A stretch of DNA of 64,000 bases from JBDLSY01 sp041170585 (GCA_041170585.1 JBEDNN010000059.1:1-64000); one strand, 5' to 3'. Positions 24,956 through 34,549 are shown, numbered from the stretch's first letter. The notes: a model not told the origin generated them from the sequence alone. Numbers and translations: made by a program.

Positions 24956-25803
24956 ATTTTTGCTTTAGTATTTAGCCCCAACATGTGTGCATAATCGGGG
25001 GCAGGCATATGAAATTTTACTGGACCATCAGGCATACCGTGTAAAAATTGTTGTAGTTCAGTATCAGGGTGTTGATGTAGTTCACTTGGTGAACCGGCTG
25101 CTAATATACGCCCTTGCGATAACATAATGACATGGTCTGCAATTGAAAAAGTTTCAGCTACATCATGAGACACAATAATTGAAGTTGCACCCAACGCATC
25201 ATTTAAACGGCGAATTAGTTGGGCAGTAATCCCTAAAGATACGGGGTCTAAGCCTGCAAAAGGTTCATCATATAAAATAAGCTCTGGGTCTAATGCAACG
25301 GCCCGTGCCAAAGCCACTCGTCTTGCCATTCCCCCAGATATTTGACTAGGCAATAATTGTGCCGCACCGCGTAGGCCTACCGCATGCAGCTTCATGTATA
25401 CCAAATCAGCAATGACTTCGTTGTCAAAGTCAGTGTGTTCTCGCAATGGAAACGCTACATTTTCAAATACAGTTAAGTCAGTAAACAATGCACCAAACTG
25501 AAACAAACATCCCATACGTTTACGCAATGCTAATAAATCATCGCCTTTAACCATAGCGATATTTTGTCCTAAAACAGTTAGCTGACCGCTATTGGGTAAA
25601 AACAAGCCACCTGCTAAACGTAATAAAGTTGTTTTACCACTACCACTGCCGCCCATTATGGCGGTTACTTTACCGATTGGACAAGAAAAATCAATGCCTT
25701 TTAAAATATCTCTTTGGGTATTGGGATACGCAAATTGTATGTTGTGTGCCACAATGGCAGGTACAGTATTAGAGGTTTGATTGGATATTACAGGAATTGG
25801 CAT
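24952..25803 (-). CDS. mlaF: Lipid asymmetry ABC transporter ATPase MlaF
   Basis: The ATPase of the Mla system. Walker A GGSGSGKTT is near residue 52, the signature SGGMARRVALARA near 157, Walker B LILYDEPFAGLDP near 175 and the switch His in IVSHD near 213. At 283 residues it is slightly longer than usual, with an extended C-terminus after LHGMPDGPVKF. First gene of the minus-strand mla operon, divergent from the methyltransferase gene across about 115 bases that carry AATAAATAAT repeats. Confidence 0.96.
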   Translation of the reverse strand: MPIPVISNQTSNTVPAIVAHNIQFAYPNTQRDILKGIDFSCPIGKVTAIMGGSGSGKTTLLRLAGGLFLPNSGQLTVLGQNIAMVKGDDLLALRKRMGCLFQFGALFTDLTVFENVAFPLREHTDFDNEVIADLVYMKLHAVGLRGAAQLLPSQISGGMARRVALARAVALDPELILYDEPFAGLDPVSLGITAQLIRRLNDALGATSIIVSHDVAETFSIADHVIMLSQGRILAAGSPSELHQHPDTELQQFLHGMPDGPVKFHMPAPDYAHMLGLNTKAKI

Positions 25804-25919
25804 TCGGTGAATAGTGCTAATGTAAATTAAAATTGGTAGTAATTGCTAATTGTAGTGTTTATGACGAATTATGATTAAATAATAAATAATAAATAATAAA
25901 TAATAAATTGTTAAAAAGT

Positions 25920-26540
25920 ATGATCATTTCTCTTGATACTGATTTAAATTGTAAACTAAATTATAAAAATACTTTTTTAAATAATTGGTATTTATTGCAA
26001 AAGCAGGCTTTAAGTGAACGTATTCCTGTTATCAGTATCAAAAACGCCTATTTTTTACGTACTGTACTTCAGCAATATTCGCCTAAATATATGTTAGAAA
26101 TTGGCAGTGCTATTGGCGTATCCAGTGCGTGGATTGGCAATATTTTATACGATTGGGGCGGGCAGTTAGACACCATAGACATCAGTTTAATTAACTATCA
26201 ACACACTAAAATCAATTTAAATCATTTAAATATTCATAATGTTCAGGCTTATCACAGTGATGCTTTACTATGGTTAGAGCAACGCAAAACTCAAAAAGCA
26301 AGTCAATTTTATCAATATGATTGCATTTTTATTGATGCCCACAAATTACAAAGCCATTTTTTCTACACGGTTTGTTTATTACATTTAAAACCAAATAGTT
26401 TAATTATTATTGATGATGCTTGGAAGTTTCGCCACAAAATGACAGCACTGTATAAATTGATGGCAACATATAATCAAAGCTATAGCTTACATTTTGTAGA
26501 TAACGAAGATGCTACTTTGATTGTAAAACCTAATTTTTAA
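25920..26540 (+). CDS. SAM-dependent methyltransferase, O-methyltransferase-like
   Basis: A class I methyltransferase of about 206 residues. The SAM-binding motif I is EIGSAIGVSSAW, motif II is LDTIDIS, and CIFIDAHK with LIIIDDAW follows the order of the caffeoyl-CoA/catechol O-methyltransferase family. The substrate is unknown. A TTG at 25908 would add four residues; the ATG at 25920 is preferred. Single-gene unit, divergent from mlaF and convergent with greB. Confidence 0.8.
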   Translation: MIISLDTDLNCKLNYKNTFLNNWYLLQKQALSERIPVISIKNAYFLRTVLQQYSPKYMLEIGSAIGVSSAWIGNILYDWGGQLDTIDISLINYQHTKINLNHLNIHNVQAYHSDALLWLEQRKTQKASQFYQYDCIFIDAHKLQSHFFYTVCLLHLKPNSLIIIDDAWKFRHKMTALYKLMATYNQSYSLHFVDNEDATLIVKPNF

Positions 26541-26612
26541 TATCAAACACTGCCACATTTCTACATCTTTATATCTTTATATCTTTATATTTTATGTTGT
26601 ATATTTTTATAT

Positions 26613-27140
26613 TTATTGTGGATAAGTAATACGGTCTATTTCTACAAACAAACTACCTGTTGGTAACTGTAAAAAAGCCTCGTCACCTACTTGCTTACCC
26701 AATAAAGCACGTGCAATTGGTGAAATAAAGCTAACACGGCCTTCACTTGGAAGGGCTTCATCAACACCAACGATAGTAATTGTTTTATTGCTGCCATCAG
26801 GCAATATATACACCACCGTTGAACCAAAAAACACTCTATTTCGTTGTGTTTGTTCGCGTGGATCAACCAATACAGCACATTTTAAGCGGCCTTGAATATA
26901 AGCTACGCGGCGGTCTATTTCACGCAGGCGTTTTTTACCATAGTGATAATCGGCATTTTCACTACGGTCTCCATTAGATGCTGCCCACTGTACTAAACGA
27001 GTGACTTCTGGACGCTCTATATCAATCAGTTGTAATGCCTCGGCTTGTAAAATATTGTAGCTATTCAAGGTCATATAATTCGGTTGCCCGACTAAGCCCG
27101 AAAAGTCTTCATTATTACTGATTGTATTTAAATCATTCAT
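26613..27140 (-). CDS. greB: Transcription elongation factor GreB
   Basis: Gre factors rescue backtracked RNA polymerase by stimulating transcript cleavage. The N-terminal coiled coil carries ASNGDRSENADYHYGKKRLR, including the acidic tip residues, and RRVAYIQGRL. The C-terminal FKBP-like domain has VFFGSTVVYI and ISPIARALLGKQVGDEA. Details such as YGKKRLREIDRRV favour GreB over GreA. It begins 8 bases after slyD on the same strand, so a slyD-greB operon is likely. Confidence 0.92.
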   Translation of the reverse strand: MNDLNTISNNEDFSGLVGQPNYMTLNSYNILQAEALQLIDIERPEVTRLVQWAASNGDRSENADYHYGKKRLREIDRRVAYIQGRLKCAVLVDPREQTQRNRVFFGSTVVYILPDGSNKTITIVGVDEALPSEGRVSFISPIARALLGKQVGDEAFLQLPTGSLFVEIDRITYPQ

Positions 27141-27148
27141 TATTAAAA

Positions 27149-27625
27149 TTAAATAGTCTCAACATGAGATTCATCATCAATACTCACGACAGTTAATTGA
27201 AATTTAAGTGCCATACCCGCTAACGGGTGGTTACCATCTAGCACAACAGCGTCATCAGTTACATCGGTGACGAGGTAAATACGCTGGACTAATTCAGATT
27301 CATCAGTAGAATTTAGTAGATCAGTGTCCCTTGGTAAACCTTCAAATAGCATACCTTCTTCAAGGTTATCAGGAAATAAGCTGCGTTCTTCTACCCTTAG
27401 AAATTCAGTTTCATATTCGCCTACATGTTCTTCTGGTTCTAACTGTACGTAAGCTACATCACCTATACTTAATCCCATTACGGCGGATTCTACAGCTTCA
27501 AAGATTTGATTTTTACCACAAGTAAACTCTAAAACATCATCTTCACCTGATAAAATTTCATTGTCAGCAGCAGCGGTAATTATTGTTTTAATAACAACAG
27601 TACTACCTAATTGGATTTTCTTCAT
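27149..27625 (-). CDS. FKBP-type peptidyl-prolyl isomerase (SlyD/FkpB-like)
   Basis: A cytoplasmic prolyl isomerase and chaperone of 158 residues. The FKBP strands flank an inserted-flap region, with ESAVMGLSIGD, VQLEPEEHVGEY and the signature VLDGNHPLAGMALKFQL. The His-rich metal-binding tail of E. coli SlyD is absent. Upstream lies a 40-bp perfect palindrome (27645-27684). First gene of the slyD-greB unit. Confidence 0.9.
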   Translation of the reverse strand: MKKIQLGSTVVIKTIITAAADNEILSGEDDVLEFTCGKNQIFEAVESAVMGLSIGDVAYVQLEPEEHVGEYETEFLRVEERSLFPDNLEEGMLFEGLPRDTDLLNSTDESELVQRIYLVTDVTDDAVVLDGNHPLAGMALKFQLTVVSIDDESHVETI

Positions 27626-27644
27626 AGTTAAAAGTGTTTGTTTA

Positions 27645-27684
27645 AAATAATTAAATAAATAATTAATTATTTATTTAATTATTT
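27645..27684. repeat. 40-bp perfect palindrome upstream of the slyD-like gene
   Basis: The 20-base arms are exact reverse complements with no loop, centred between 27664 and 27665, and built from AATTAAATAAAT-type units. It lies 20 bases before the slyD-like start codon on the minus strand. It may be an AT-rich cruciform-prone site or an operator; no protein can be named. Confidence 0.9.
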
Positions 27685-27830
27685 ATTTGGCGATTGATTG
27701 AACGATTAAATATTGCAGTTATCTTTATAAAGATTTTTGACACTTATATTTTAAACGAGGCTTTATTATTTTTCAGCATAAACACCTATATACTCATCAT
27801 TATTTTTAAATCTTATTAAACAGTATTTCT

Positions 27831-28973
27831 ATGAATTTTCATTTACCCAATAACGTTACATTAAATCCCGATTTTGACACCGCACTATTTATGCGTGATA
27901 TTTGGCGAAAGAAACCTTTGATAATTCGTAACGCCTTTGATTTTTCTAAAGAAGTGGGTGGTGCCCCAATTACTACGGCAGAAATACACGCTTTAGCCAT
28001 CAATCCCGAACAAACAGCACGTTTAATTACCCATAAAACCGTCAATAATACGGTTAAATGGTCGCTAAAGCATTCGCCATTGAGTGATTTACCTAAGCAA
28101 AATACACCTAACTGGACAGTATTGGTTCAAAATGTTGAGTTAAGTTCAAATACTGCTCATCACTTACTACGGCAGTTTTCATTTACTCGGTTTGCTGAAT
28201 TAGATGATTTAATGGTCAGTTATGCTACAACAGGTGGTGGAGTAGGTGCACACATTGATAGTTATGATGTATTTTTATTGCAAGGGCAGGGACAGCGTCG
28301 TTGGCGTATTTCACAACAAATTGATTTAAGTCTTGTCCCTAAGCTACCGCTTAAAATTTTAAAGAATTTTGTAGCACAAGAAGAATGGGTACTTAATCCA
28401 GGTGATATGTTATATTTACCACCTAATATAGCCCACGAAGGGATTGCGTTAAGCGATGATTGTTTGACTTATAGTATTGGGTATCGTGCACCACGGCTAC
28501 ATGATGCACTCGATGATTTGTTGGGTATGCTCAATAATGAAGAAGGCGATGATGATTCACCGCAGCTAATACTCGATGCGGTTACTCCAAATACACAGTC
28601 CGCACAATTAACCGATAGCGATGTTCAATGCTATAGACATGCAATTAATAACTGGTTAAATGATTTCGTATTAGAAGAACATTTAGGGTGTTTATTAACC
28701 CGTTCAAACCGTGACCATGCAATACCTAGTCCGCGTGCAAACATTAACCTTAAAATTAATTTAAATTTACCTGCGGGTACGCGTATGCTTTATAGCCCTA
28801 AATTTATATTTATTGAAGGTTTTGCTTTTGCTGCGGCAGGCTTAGACTGGAATATTCTGTCTAATTTAGCCAATAAGCGTTATTTAACTACAGATGAATT
28901 AACGCAATTAAGCACAGATGCTTTAGATATTGTGCAAGATTGGCTACAAGAAGGTTGGTGTATACAAAAGTAA
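27831..28973 (+). CDS. roxA: Ribosomal protein uL16 arginine hydroxylase (RoxA/YcfD, JmjC)
   Basis: RoxA is an Fe(II)/2-oxoglutarate oxygenase that hydroxylates an arginine of ribosomal protein L16. The JmjC/cupin core shows the metal-binding HID in GVGAHIDSYD near residue 142, the QGQGQRRWRI strand, and the distal His in LPPNIAHEG near 202. The C-terminal half is the winged dimerisation region. The length of 380 residues is normal. Convergent with recX. Confidence 0.94.
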   Translation: MNFHLPNNVTLNPDFDTALFMRDIWRKKPLIIRNAFDFSKEVGGAPITTAEIHALAINPEQTARLITHKTVNNTVKWSLKHSPLSDLPKQNTPNWTVLVQNVELSSNTAHHLLRQFSFTRFAELDDLMVSYATTGGGVGAHIDSYDVFLLQGQGQRRWRISQQIDLSLVPKLPLKILKNFVAQEEWVLNPGDMLYLPPNIAHEGIALSDDCLTYSIGYRAPRLHDALDDLLGMLNNEEGDDDSPQLILDAVTPNTQSAQLTDSDVQCYRHAINNWLNDFVLEEHLGCLLTRSNRDHAIPSPRANINLKINLNLPAGTRMLYSPKFIFIEGFAFAAAGLDWNILSNLANKRYLTTDELTQLSTDALDIVQDWLQEGWCIQK

Positions 28974-28981
28974 ACATTAAC

Positions 28982-29545
28982 CTACAACGTATCGGGCTGC
29001 CAGCCTTGTAACACTTTTCGTATTACATCGGCATTAAAGCCCCGCTGCGTTAAAAATCGTCCCTGTTTACCCAAGACGACTTGTCTATCTTGATAACTAA
29101 GTAACTGTAACGCATTTACACCATACCCATCAAACCGCTTTAACCATACAGTATAACAACGTTGAAGTTCGGTATCTTTAAGTTCTTGAATTAAATCAGA
29201 AACAGTATGAGTATCTAGCTGATGTTGGGACAAAACAGCAGAGATACGTGCCGCACCATATTTAACGGCCTGTCGTTTTACAGTGTTTGACGCAAAACGC
29301 GTATCGTTCAAAAAACCTTGCTGTTGTAAATCATCAAGTACTTCGTTAATCTCTTCAGTAGTAGGATGCCTAAGTGAAGCAGTTAAACCAGTTAAATCAG
29401 TATTTTCAAGAGAGTCATTTTTTACATAAATAGCCGTAGCTAGTTTTTTAGTGAGTTCACTACGGCTATATTCACGTTTAGACAAATAATAAACTGCCCG
29501 TGCTTTAATGACACGGTTATTGGGCAATAAATTATTCATACACAA
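28982..29545 (-). CDS. recX: Regulatory protein RecX
   Basis: RecX binds RecA filaments and limits their activity. The 187 residues show the family pattern of repeated three-helix units: RAVYYLSKREYSRSELTKKL near the start, LDDLQQQGFLNDTRFA in the middle and KQGRFLTQRGFNADVIRKVL at the end. An insert around residues 45-62 lengthens the first linker. It follows recA by 24 bases in the same direction, the usual arrangement. Confidence 0.93.
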   Translation of the reverse strand: MCMNNLLPNNRVIKARAVYYLSKREYSRSELTKKLATAIYVKNDSLENTDLTGLTASLRHPTTEEINEVLDDLQQQGFLNDTRFASNTVKRQAVKYGAARISAVLSQHQLDTHTVSDLIQELKDTELQRCYTVWLKRFDGYGVNALQLLSYQDRQVVLGKQGRFLTQRGFNADVIRKVLQGWQPDTL

Positions 29546-29569
29546 GCTATAAATGAGTTTATATTTAAA

Positions 29570-30760
29570 TCAAGCTAAAGGCTCAACGGCATTGTCTATT
29601 TGAGTCATTACTGTGACAACAGGTGACGTTTTTTTATTTGATTTGTCTAATTTGTCTACTTTACTGTCCACTTTATTATCAACTTTTGATGTTTTGCTGA
29701 CTATGTCTTTAGAGGGACGCAGAGTAACGCCCAGTTTATGACGAATTTTATTTTCAATTTCTATTGACATTTCAGGGTGTTCTTTTAAAAATTCACGGGC
29801 ATTGTCTTTACCTTGTCCAATTCGTTCGCCACCGTAGCTATACCATGCACCTGCTTTTTCAACAATGTCATTCGCTGAACCCAAATCTAAAATTTCACCT
29901 TCACGCGAAGTGCCGCTGCCATACATAATATCAAATTCAGCTGATTTAAAAGGCGGTGCAACTTTATTTTTAACCACTTTTACCCGTGTTTCTGAACCGA
30001 CGACTTCGTCTCCTTTTTTAATAGACCCAATACGACGAATATCTAGACGCACAGAAGCATAAAATTTTAAAGCATTACCACCCGTAGTCGTTTCAGGACT
30101 ACCAAACATGACACCAATTTTCATACGAATCTGATTAATAAAAATGACCATAGTATTCGTACGGTTAATTTGTCCTGTTAATTTACGCAAGGCTTGACTC
30201 ATTAAACGTGCTTGTAAGCCAGGTAATGAATCACCCATATCGCCTTCAATTTCAGCCTTAGGCACCAAAGCAGCGACAGAATCTACTACAATTAAATCAA
30301 CACTGCCTGAACGGACTAAAGCATCGGCAATTTCTAGGGCTTGTTCACCGGTATCAGGTTGAGAAATGAGTAAATCACCTAAATTAACACCTAGCTTTTG
30401 AGCATATTGAACATCTAAAGCATGCTCGGCATCAATAAAAGCACACTGCCCACCTAATTTTTGCATTTCAGCAATGACTTGTAAGGTTAGCGTGGTTTTC
30501 CCAGAAGATTCTGGACCATAAATTTCTACTACGCGACCACGCGGCAAACCCCCTACACCCAAAGCTACGTCTAAGCCTAAAGAACCAGTTGATACAACGG
30601 GAATATCAGCTACAGGTGCAGCTGAATCAAATTTCATAATTGAGCCTTTACCAAATTGTTTTTCAATTTGTGACAATGCAGCAGTTAAAGCTTTGGCACG
30701 TTCGGCTACTTGTGCAGCAGTTTGAGGGGTGTTACTCATGACAGTCATATAGTTACTCAT
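29570..30760 (-). CDS. recA: Recombinase RecA
   Basis: RecA catalyses strand exchange and triggers LexA cleavage. The Walker A GPESSGKTT is near residue 78 and Walker B LIVVDSVAAL near 152; the L1 and L2 loop regions (EIEGDMGDSLPGLQARLMSQ, NQIRMKIGVMFGSPETTTGG) are intact and of Burkholderiales type. The C-terminal 40 residues are unusual, with KVDNKVDSKVDK repeats. Three in-frame ATGs (30760, 30748, 30739) could start it; none has a clear ribosome binding site. No complete LexA box was seen upstream. Confidence 0.97.
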   Translation of the reverse strand: MSNYMTVMSNTPQTAAQVAERAKALTAALSQIEKQFGKGSIMKFDSAAPVADIPVVSTGSLGLDVALGVGGLPRGRVVEIYGPESSGKTTLTLQVIAEMQKLGGQCAFIDAEHALDVQYAQKLGVNLGDLLISQPDTGEQALEIADALVRSGSVDLIVVDSVAALVPKAEIEGDMGDSLPGLQARLMSQALRKLTGQINRTNTMVIFINQIRMKIGVMFGSPETTTGGNALKFYASVRLDIRRIGSIKKGDEVVGSETRVKVVKNKVAPPFKSAEFDIMYGSGTSREGEILDLGSANDIVEKAGAWYSYGGERIGQGKDNAREFLKEHPEMSIEIENKIRHKLGVTLRPSKDIVSKTSKVDNKVDSKVDKLDKSNKKTSPVVTVMTQIDNAVEPLA

Positions 30761-30905
30761 TAAGGATTAATATTGTTAAGGGTTAATATTGATTTTTATC
30801 AAAAAATAATTTTAGATTATTTGATTTTACAGTATTAAATTAATTACTTTACGCTTATTTACGCTTATTTAATCAGTCTTATTTTATGTTGCTACCATTT
30901 ATTAT

Positions 30906-31679
30906 TTAAGTAGTATTTTTTACAACAATACCCAATGCACCTGATGCCCTAGCCAGACTTAAAGCAAAATTGAGTTCAAGGTCTAAATGACTAATATCAA
31001 TAAATACAGGCACACTCACATCAAGTAACTGTTCACTTAAATCACGCCAGTTTTTTAATGCAGTCATCACTATAAAGTCACAATTTAATTGATGAGCGAT
31101 ATTGATATCATCAATTGTATTGACTTCAGCACTTAGCCAAAAAGTATCATTTTGACGCACAAATTGCTCTTGATAAGCATTTAATAACGACTGATGTTGC
31201 CAATGCATCGCTATTAACGCAGGGGGTGTTACGAGATTACTAAAATTAATATTATTTTTATACAATACGCTGGGTAGTTGTAAGGCTTTTAAAACAGGCA
31301 ATGCAGCAGGTAAAAAAGGTTGCGGCGGTTTATCGGCATAACCCCATTGAAAAGCTTGATTTTCTAAAGCAGTTACTTCACCTGTGAATGAAAATACATT
31401 GCAAGTATGTAACTTAACTTGGGCATGGCTATACTCATAATCTTGGTGTAACCACAATGCACAGTCTAGTATTTGAATGCCTAATTCTTCACGTAACTCT
31501 CTGGTCAAGGCCAACGCTATCGTTTCATTTTGCTCCAGCTTACCGCCTGGAAATTCCCACCACCCTGCATAAGGCTTACCTATAGGGCGTTGAGTAAATA
31601 AAATTTGCCCGTGTTGGTTATGTACGACACCTACCGCAACGTGTATCAGTTTAGTTTTATTTAAAAAGTTTTTTTTCAT
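30906..31679 (-). CDS. mutT: MutT-type Nudix hydrolase with ThiE/TenI-like C-terminal domain
   Basis: MutT removes 8-oxo-dGTP from the nucleotide pool. The Nudix box GGKLEQNETIALALTREL followed by REELGI is complete near residues 44-67, and WWEFPGGKLE precedes it. The second half (about 140-257) resembles the thiamine-phosphate-synthase-like domain fused to MutT in many beta- and gammaproteobacteria; here it is short and weakly conserved, with CDFIVMT and ASGALGIVV as recognisable parts. It precedes recA by 145 bases on the same strand. Confidence 0.9.
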   Translation of the reverse strand: MKKNFLNKTKLIHVAVGVVHNQHGQILFTQRPIGKPYAGWWEFPGGKLEQNETIALALTRELREELGIQILDCALWLHQDYEYSHAQVKLHTCNVFSFTGEVTALENQAFQWGYADKPPQPFLPAALPVLKALQLPSVLYKNNINFSNLVTPPALIAMHWQHQSLLNAYQEQFVRQNDTFWLSAEVNTIDDINIAHQLNCDFIVMTALKNWRDLSEQLLDVSVPVFIDISHLDLELNFALSLARASGALGIVVKNTT

Positions 31680-31705
31680 AAAAAATAAAAAATATAAAAA
31701 TATAA

Positions 31706-31725
31706 GGTATTGCTACTTAGAAAAA
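31706..31725 (-). mobile_element. Family B end fragment
   Basis: GGTATTGCTACTTAGAAAAA matches the reverse-orientation left end of family B. The match then stops after about 20 bases. It lies 29 bases before a full B copy and looks like the remains of a second, deleted element. Confidence 0.6.
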
Positions 31726-31754
31726 GTATTAAAAAATTGTGTAGTATAAAATAT

Positions 31755-31862
31755 AGTATTGCTACTTTAGTATGGTTAAGTTGTATATTTATATATTTTC
31801 TTAGCAAAAATAAGGCTTATTTTAGATAAAAAATACAAACACTCTTTTTAAGTAGCAGCACC
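31755..31862 (+). mobile_element. Family B MITE-like element (subtype 1), diverged
   Basis: A 108-bp copy with the mutated left end AGTATTGCTACTTTAGTATGG and right end AAGTAGCAGCACC. No 8-bp duplication is detectable. The interior is subtype 1. The mutated ends and lost duplication suggest an older insertion than the other copies. Confidence 0.85.
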
Positions 31863-32079
31863 AATTATTAATAAATATTTGCATAGTATTAGTATTTCAT
31901 AAATAGTGCTAATATTTATTAAAAAATACTTGCTTTTAAAACATTAGCCTTAGTAAACTGTAGGTGGTTTATTTTCTATTGCAGTGCAACATAAATATCT
32001 AACATATCTAACATATTTAATCTAATATTTATTTAATAATAAATAGATAAATAGAGTATATTTTTTAAGGGCAGTCATA
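31863..32079. other. AT-rich spacer upstream of the phosphatase gene
   Basis: It contains an imperfect inverted repeat with arms AATAAATATT and AATATTTATT around 31870-31922, short repeats such as CTAACATAT, and no reading frame. Transcription of the downstream gene probably starts here, but I could not fix a promoter. Confidence 0.5.
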
Positions 32080-32568
32080 ATGTTAAAAACAAAAATTTTA
32101 TTCGTCTGTATGGGCAGTATTTGCCGTAGCCCAAGTGCTGAAGGTATCTTCCGTCATTTAGTCAAAAATGCTAATTTAGACCATTTAATTGAATGCGATT
32201 CAGCGGGAACACACGCTTATCATGTGGGTGAATTGGTTGATTCGCGTGTATTGACAGTCGCAAAAAAGCGGTCTGTTGATATGACAAATATTGTATCGCG
32301 TCAAATAATAGCCGATGATTATATGGATTACGATTATATTTTAGCAATGGATTGGGATATACAAGCATTATTGCAACAGCAAGCCCCAAAAATTCATAAA
32401 CATAAAATTCAACTGGTAATGCGTTATGCTGGTGATAGTGAGGAAGCCGTCGTGCCAGACCCTTATTATGGTGGCAATGATGGCTTTGTAAAAGCATTTG
32501 ATTTATTAGAAGATGCTTGTAGTGGGTTGTTAGATATGCTTAAAAAAAGAGTGACACTTTACTCATAG
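32080..32568 (+). CDS. Low-molecular-weight protein tyrosine phosphatase
   Basis: A cysteine-dependent phosphatase of 162 residues. The P-loop CMGSICRS is near residue 10 with FVCMG before it, and the general acid Asp is in the DPYYGG loop near residue 128. Family members control exopolysaccharide kinases or other phosphotyrosine proteins; no kinase or polysaccharide gene is nearby, so the target is unknown. AGGG lies eight bases before the ATG. Convergent with msbA. Confidence 0.94.
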   Translation: MLKTKILFVCMGSICRSPSAEGIFRHLVKNANLDHLIECDSAGTHAYHVGELVDSRVLTVAKKRSVDMTNIVSRQIIADDYMDYDYILAMDWDIQALLQQQAPKIHKHKIQLVMRYAGDSEEAVVPDPYYGGNDGFVKAFDLLEDACSGLLDMLKKRVTLYS

Positions 32569-32583
32569 GCATTTTATAAATTT

Positions 32584-34302
32584 TTAACTTACCATTTGTC
32601 CCGCACTTAATTTGATAATTTTTGATGTTTCATCAATGGTATTTAAGCGGTGGGTAATTACCAAACAGGTTCGTCCCGCTTGTAAACCTTTTAAGGTTTG
32701 TTGTATGTGTGATTCGCTATCAGTGTCTAAAGCACTGGTTGCTTCGTCTAAAATTAGTATAGGGGCATTTTTATAAAACGCACGGGCAATGGTTAAACGC
32801 TGTTTTTGTCCGCCGCTTAACCGATTGCCTGATTCGCCAATCATTGTGTGTAATACCTGCGGTAGTTCACGTATAGTCTGTGCTAACCCTGCTGACTCTA
32901 AAGCCGCCCATACTTTATTGAGGTCTGGGGCGGTATCACCATAAACAATATTAGCCAGCACCGTATCATCGACTAATACTGGTTCTTGGGTTACCATTGC
33001 TATATTTTTACGTAAGTTTTGTAAACAAAAATGTTTAATGGGTATACCATTAATACGAATTTCACCGCTACTCACATCCATTAAACGGGGTAATAGTGTA
33101 GCGATACTGCTCTTACCACTGCCACTATGCCCTAATAAAGTAGTGGTTTGACCCGCAGGTAAGGTAAAACTAACGCCGTTTAAGGCCAAAGTATTACTGC
33201 CAGAATAGTGTAAACTAACCGTGTCTAATTCAATGGTTAGAGGGGCAGCGGGTATCAGTAATTGACCACTATCACTTCGTTCATCAGGTTGATTTAAAAA
33301 TTCAAACACACTGTTGGCCGCCGCTATTGTGCGGGCGTAGGCACCATTAATATTAGCCAATTGTTTAAGCGGTTGGAATAAATGAATCATATTACTTAGC
33401 AATGCTGTAAATACACCTGCTGTAACACTGCTATTAGTCGTTATACCTTGAGTGTATTGTTGGCTTTGATAAATAGCCAATGCCATTACTATGCCCACAC
33501 CTAAAGCCGCAATCACTTGCGTAACAGGGGCTGTAGCAGCGGCTGCAATTGTGCTGTGCATACCTAAACGGCGTAATTTTAAAATCAGATTAGAAAAACG
33601 ATTTGCTTCAAAATGATACGCTTCATGAATTTTTACCATACGTTGAGCGGCGATAGCTTCTTTAACTGCTCCAATCATTAGCACATTATTATCTTGTGTT
33701 TGTTTAGCAATGCTACGTAAATGGCTACTAAAAAGCCTTGCAACCCAGCCTGCAAGCGGCAAGGTAATCATTACAACTAAAGTTAATTGCCAATTTAGCC
33801 ATAATAAATAAGCAATAATACCCACGACTAAAGCACCTTCACGCACACAAGTTACAATCAATTCTGTTAGACTTGCCAGTGCATTGTTTGCATCTGTTGT
33901 AAATTTAGCTAATATACTAGCCGAACGTTCTTGTTTGAAGCTTGTATCAGGTAAATGTAATAATTTAGCAAATAAATCTTGGCGAAGTGCTGCTGTAGCG
34001 GTGTGTAATAGCCACTGATTAATATAACTGGCTGCAAACATTAAGATGCCCCGTAGTGCAAATGCTAGTACTAAAACCGTTGGGACAATCCAAATTAAAT
34101 TAGGATTTTTACTATTAAACACAGTATCAATAAAGTCTTTAATTTGTGATAACAAGGCTACTTCTGTTGCTGAACTTGCCATAATTAATAATAAACTGAC
34201 ACCAAGTAACCATGTTTTGTTACCATAGTAAATCATTAATCGCTTTAATGTAGTTTTTTCTTTCGGCGGGGCTAGAAAATTTCTTTGATTATCTTTTATC
34301 AT
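32584..34302 (-). CDS. msbA: Lipid A export ABC transporter MsbA-like
   Basis: An ABC half-transporter of 572 residues with six membrane helices (about 30-310) fused to an ATPase domain. Walker A GHSGSGKSS is near 393, the signature LSGGQKQR near 495 and Walker B LILDEATSALD near 517. Family features fit MsbA, which flips lipid A-core across the inner membrane. Neighbours such as lpxK are absent. A lipid or peptide exporter of the same family is the alternative. Confidence 0.88.
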   Translation of the reverse strand: MIKDNQRNFLAPPKEKTTLKRLMIYYGNKTWLLGVSLLLIMASSATEVALLSQIKDFIDTVFNSKNPNLIWIVPTVLVLAFALRGILMFAASYINQWLLHTATAALRQDLFAKLLHLPDTSFKQERSASILAKFTTDANNALASLTELIVTCVREGALVVGIIAYLLWLNWQLTLVVMITLPLAGWVARLFSSHLRSIAKQTQDNNVLMIGAVKEAIAAQRMVKIHEAYHFEANRFSNLILKLRRLGMHSTIAAAATAPVTQVIAALGVGIVMALAIYQSQQYTQGITTNSSVTAGVFTALLSNMIHLFQPLKQLANINGAYARTIAAANSVFEFLNQPDERSDSGQLLIPAAPLTIELDTVSLHYSGSNTLALNGVSFTLPAGQTTTLLGHSGSGKSSIATLLPRLMDVSSGEIRINGIPIKHFCLQNLRKNIAMVTQEPVLVDDTVLANIVYGDTAPDLNKVWAALESAGLAQTIRELPQVLHTMIGESGNRLSGGQKQRLTIARAFYKNAPILILDEATSALDTDSESHIQQTLKGLQAGRTCLVITHRLNTIDETSKIIKLSAGQMVS

Positions 34303-34549
34303 TTTTTAAGTATTTTTAAGTATTTTTATTTAAATTGTTTATTGTTTATTGTTTATTGTTTATTGTTTATTGTTTATGTATAGGTATAGTCATAGGTATA
34401 GTCATAGGTATATATAATGGTATATATAATTTAATTTATTATTTATATAATGTACAATTTGCACTCATAGTTATATTATTTACAATATTTATTATTATTA
34501 TTATTATTTATATTATTAATAATATTATTTATATTGATAATATAAATTT
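34303..34549. repeat. Repeat-rich spacer between msbA and dnaE
   Basis: A TTGTTTA heptamer array (about 34336-34375) is followed by AGGTATAGTCAT repeats and ATT trinucleotide runs. It has the look of a microsatellite-filled spacer. No coding potential is evident: the plus-strand frame here codes only low-complexity Ile/Tyr-rich sequence. Confidence 0.8.

Noticed and set aside
30761..30905. LexA (SOS) box upstream of recA
   Set aside because: On the minus strand only a half-site TACTGT is visible, without the matching ACAG at the right distance, so I do not annotate an operator.
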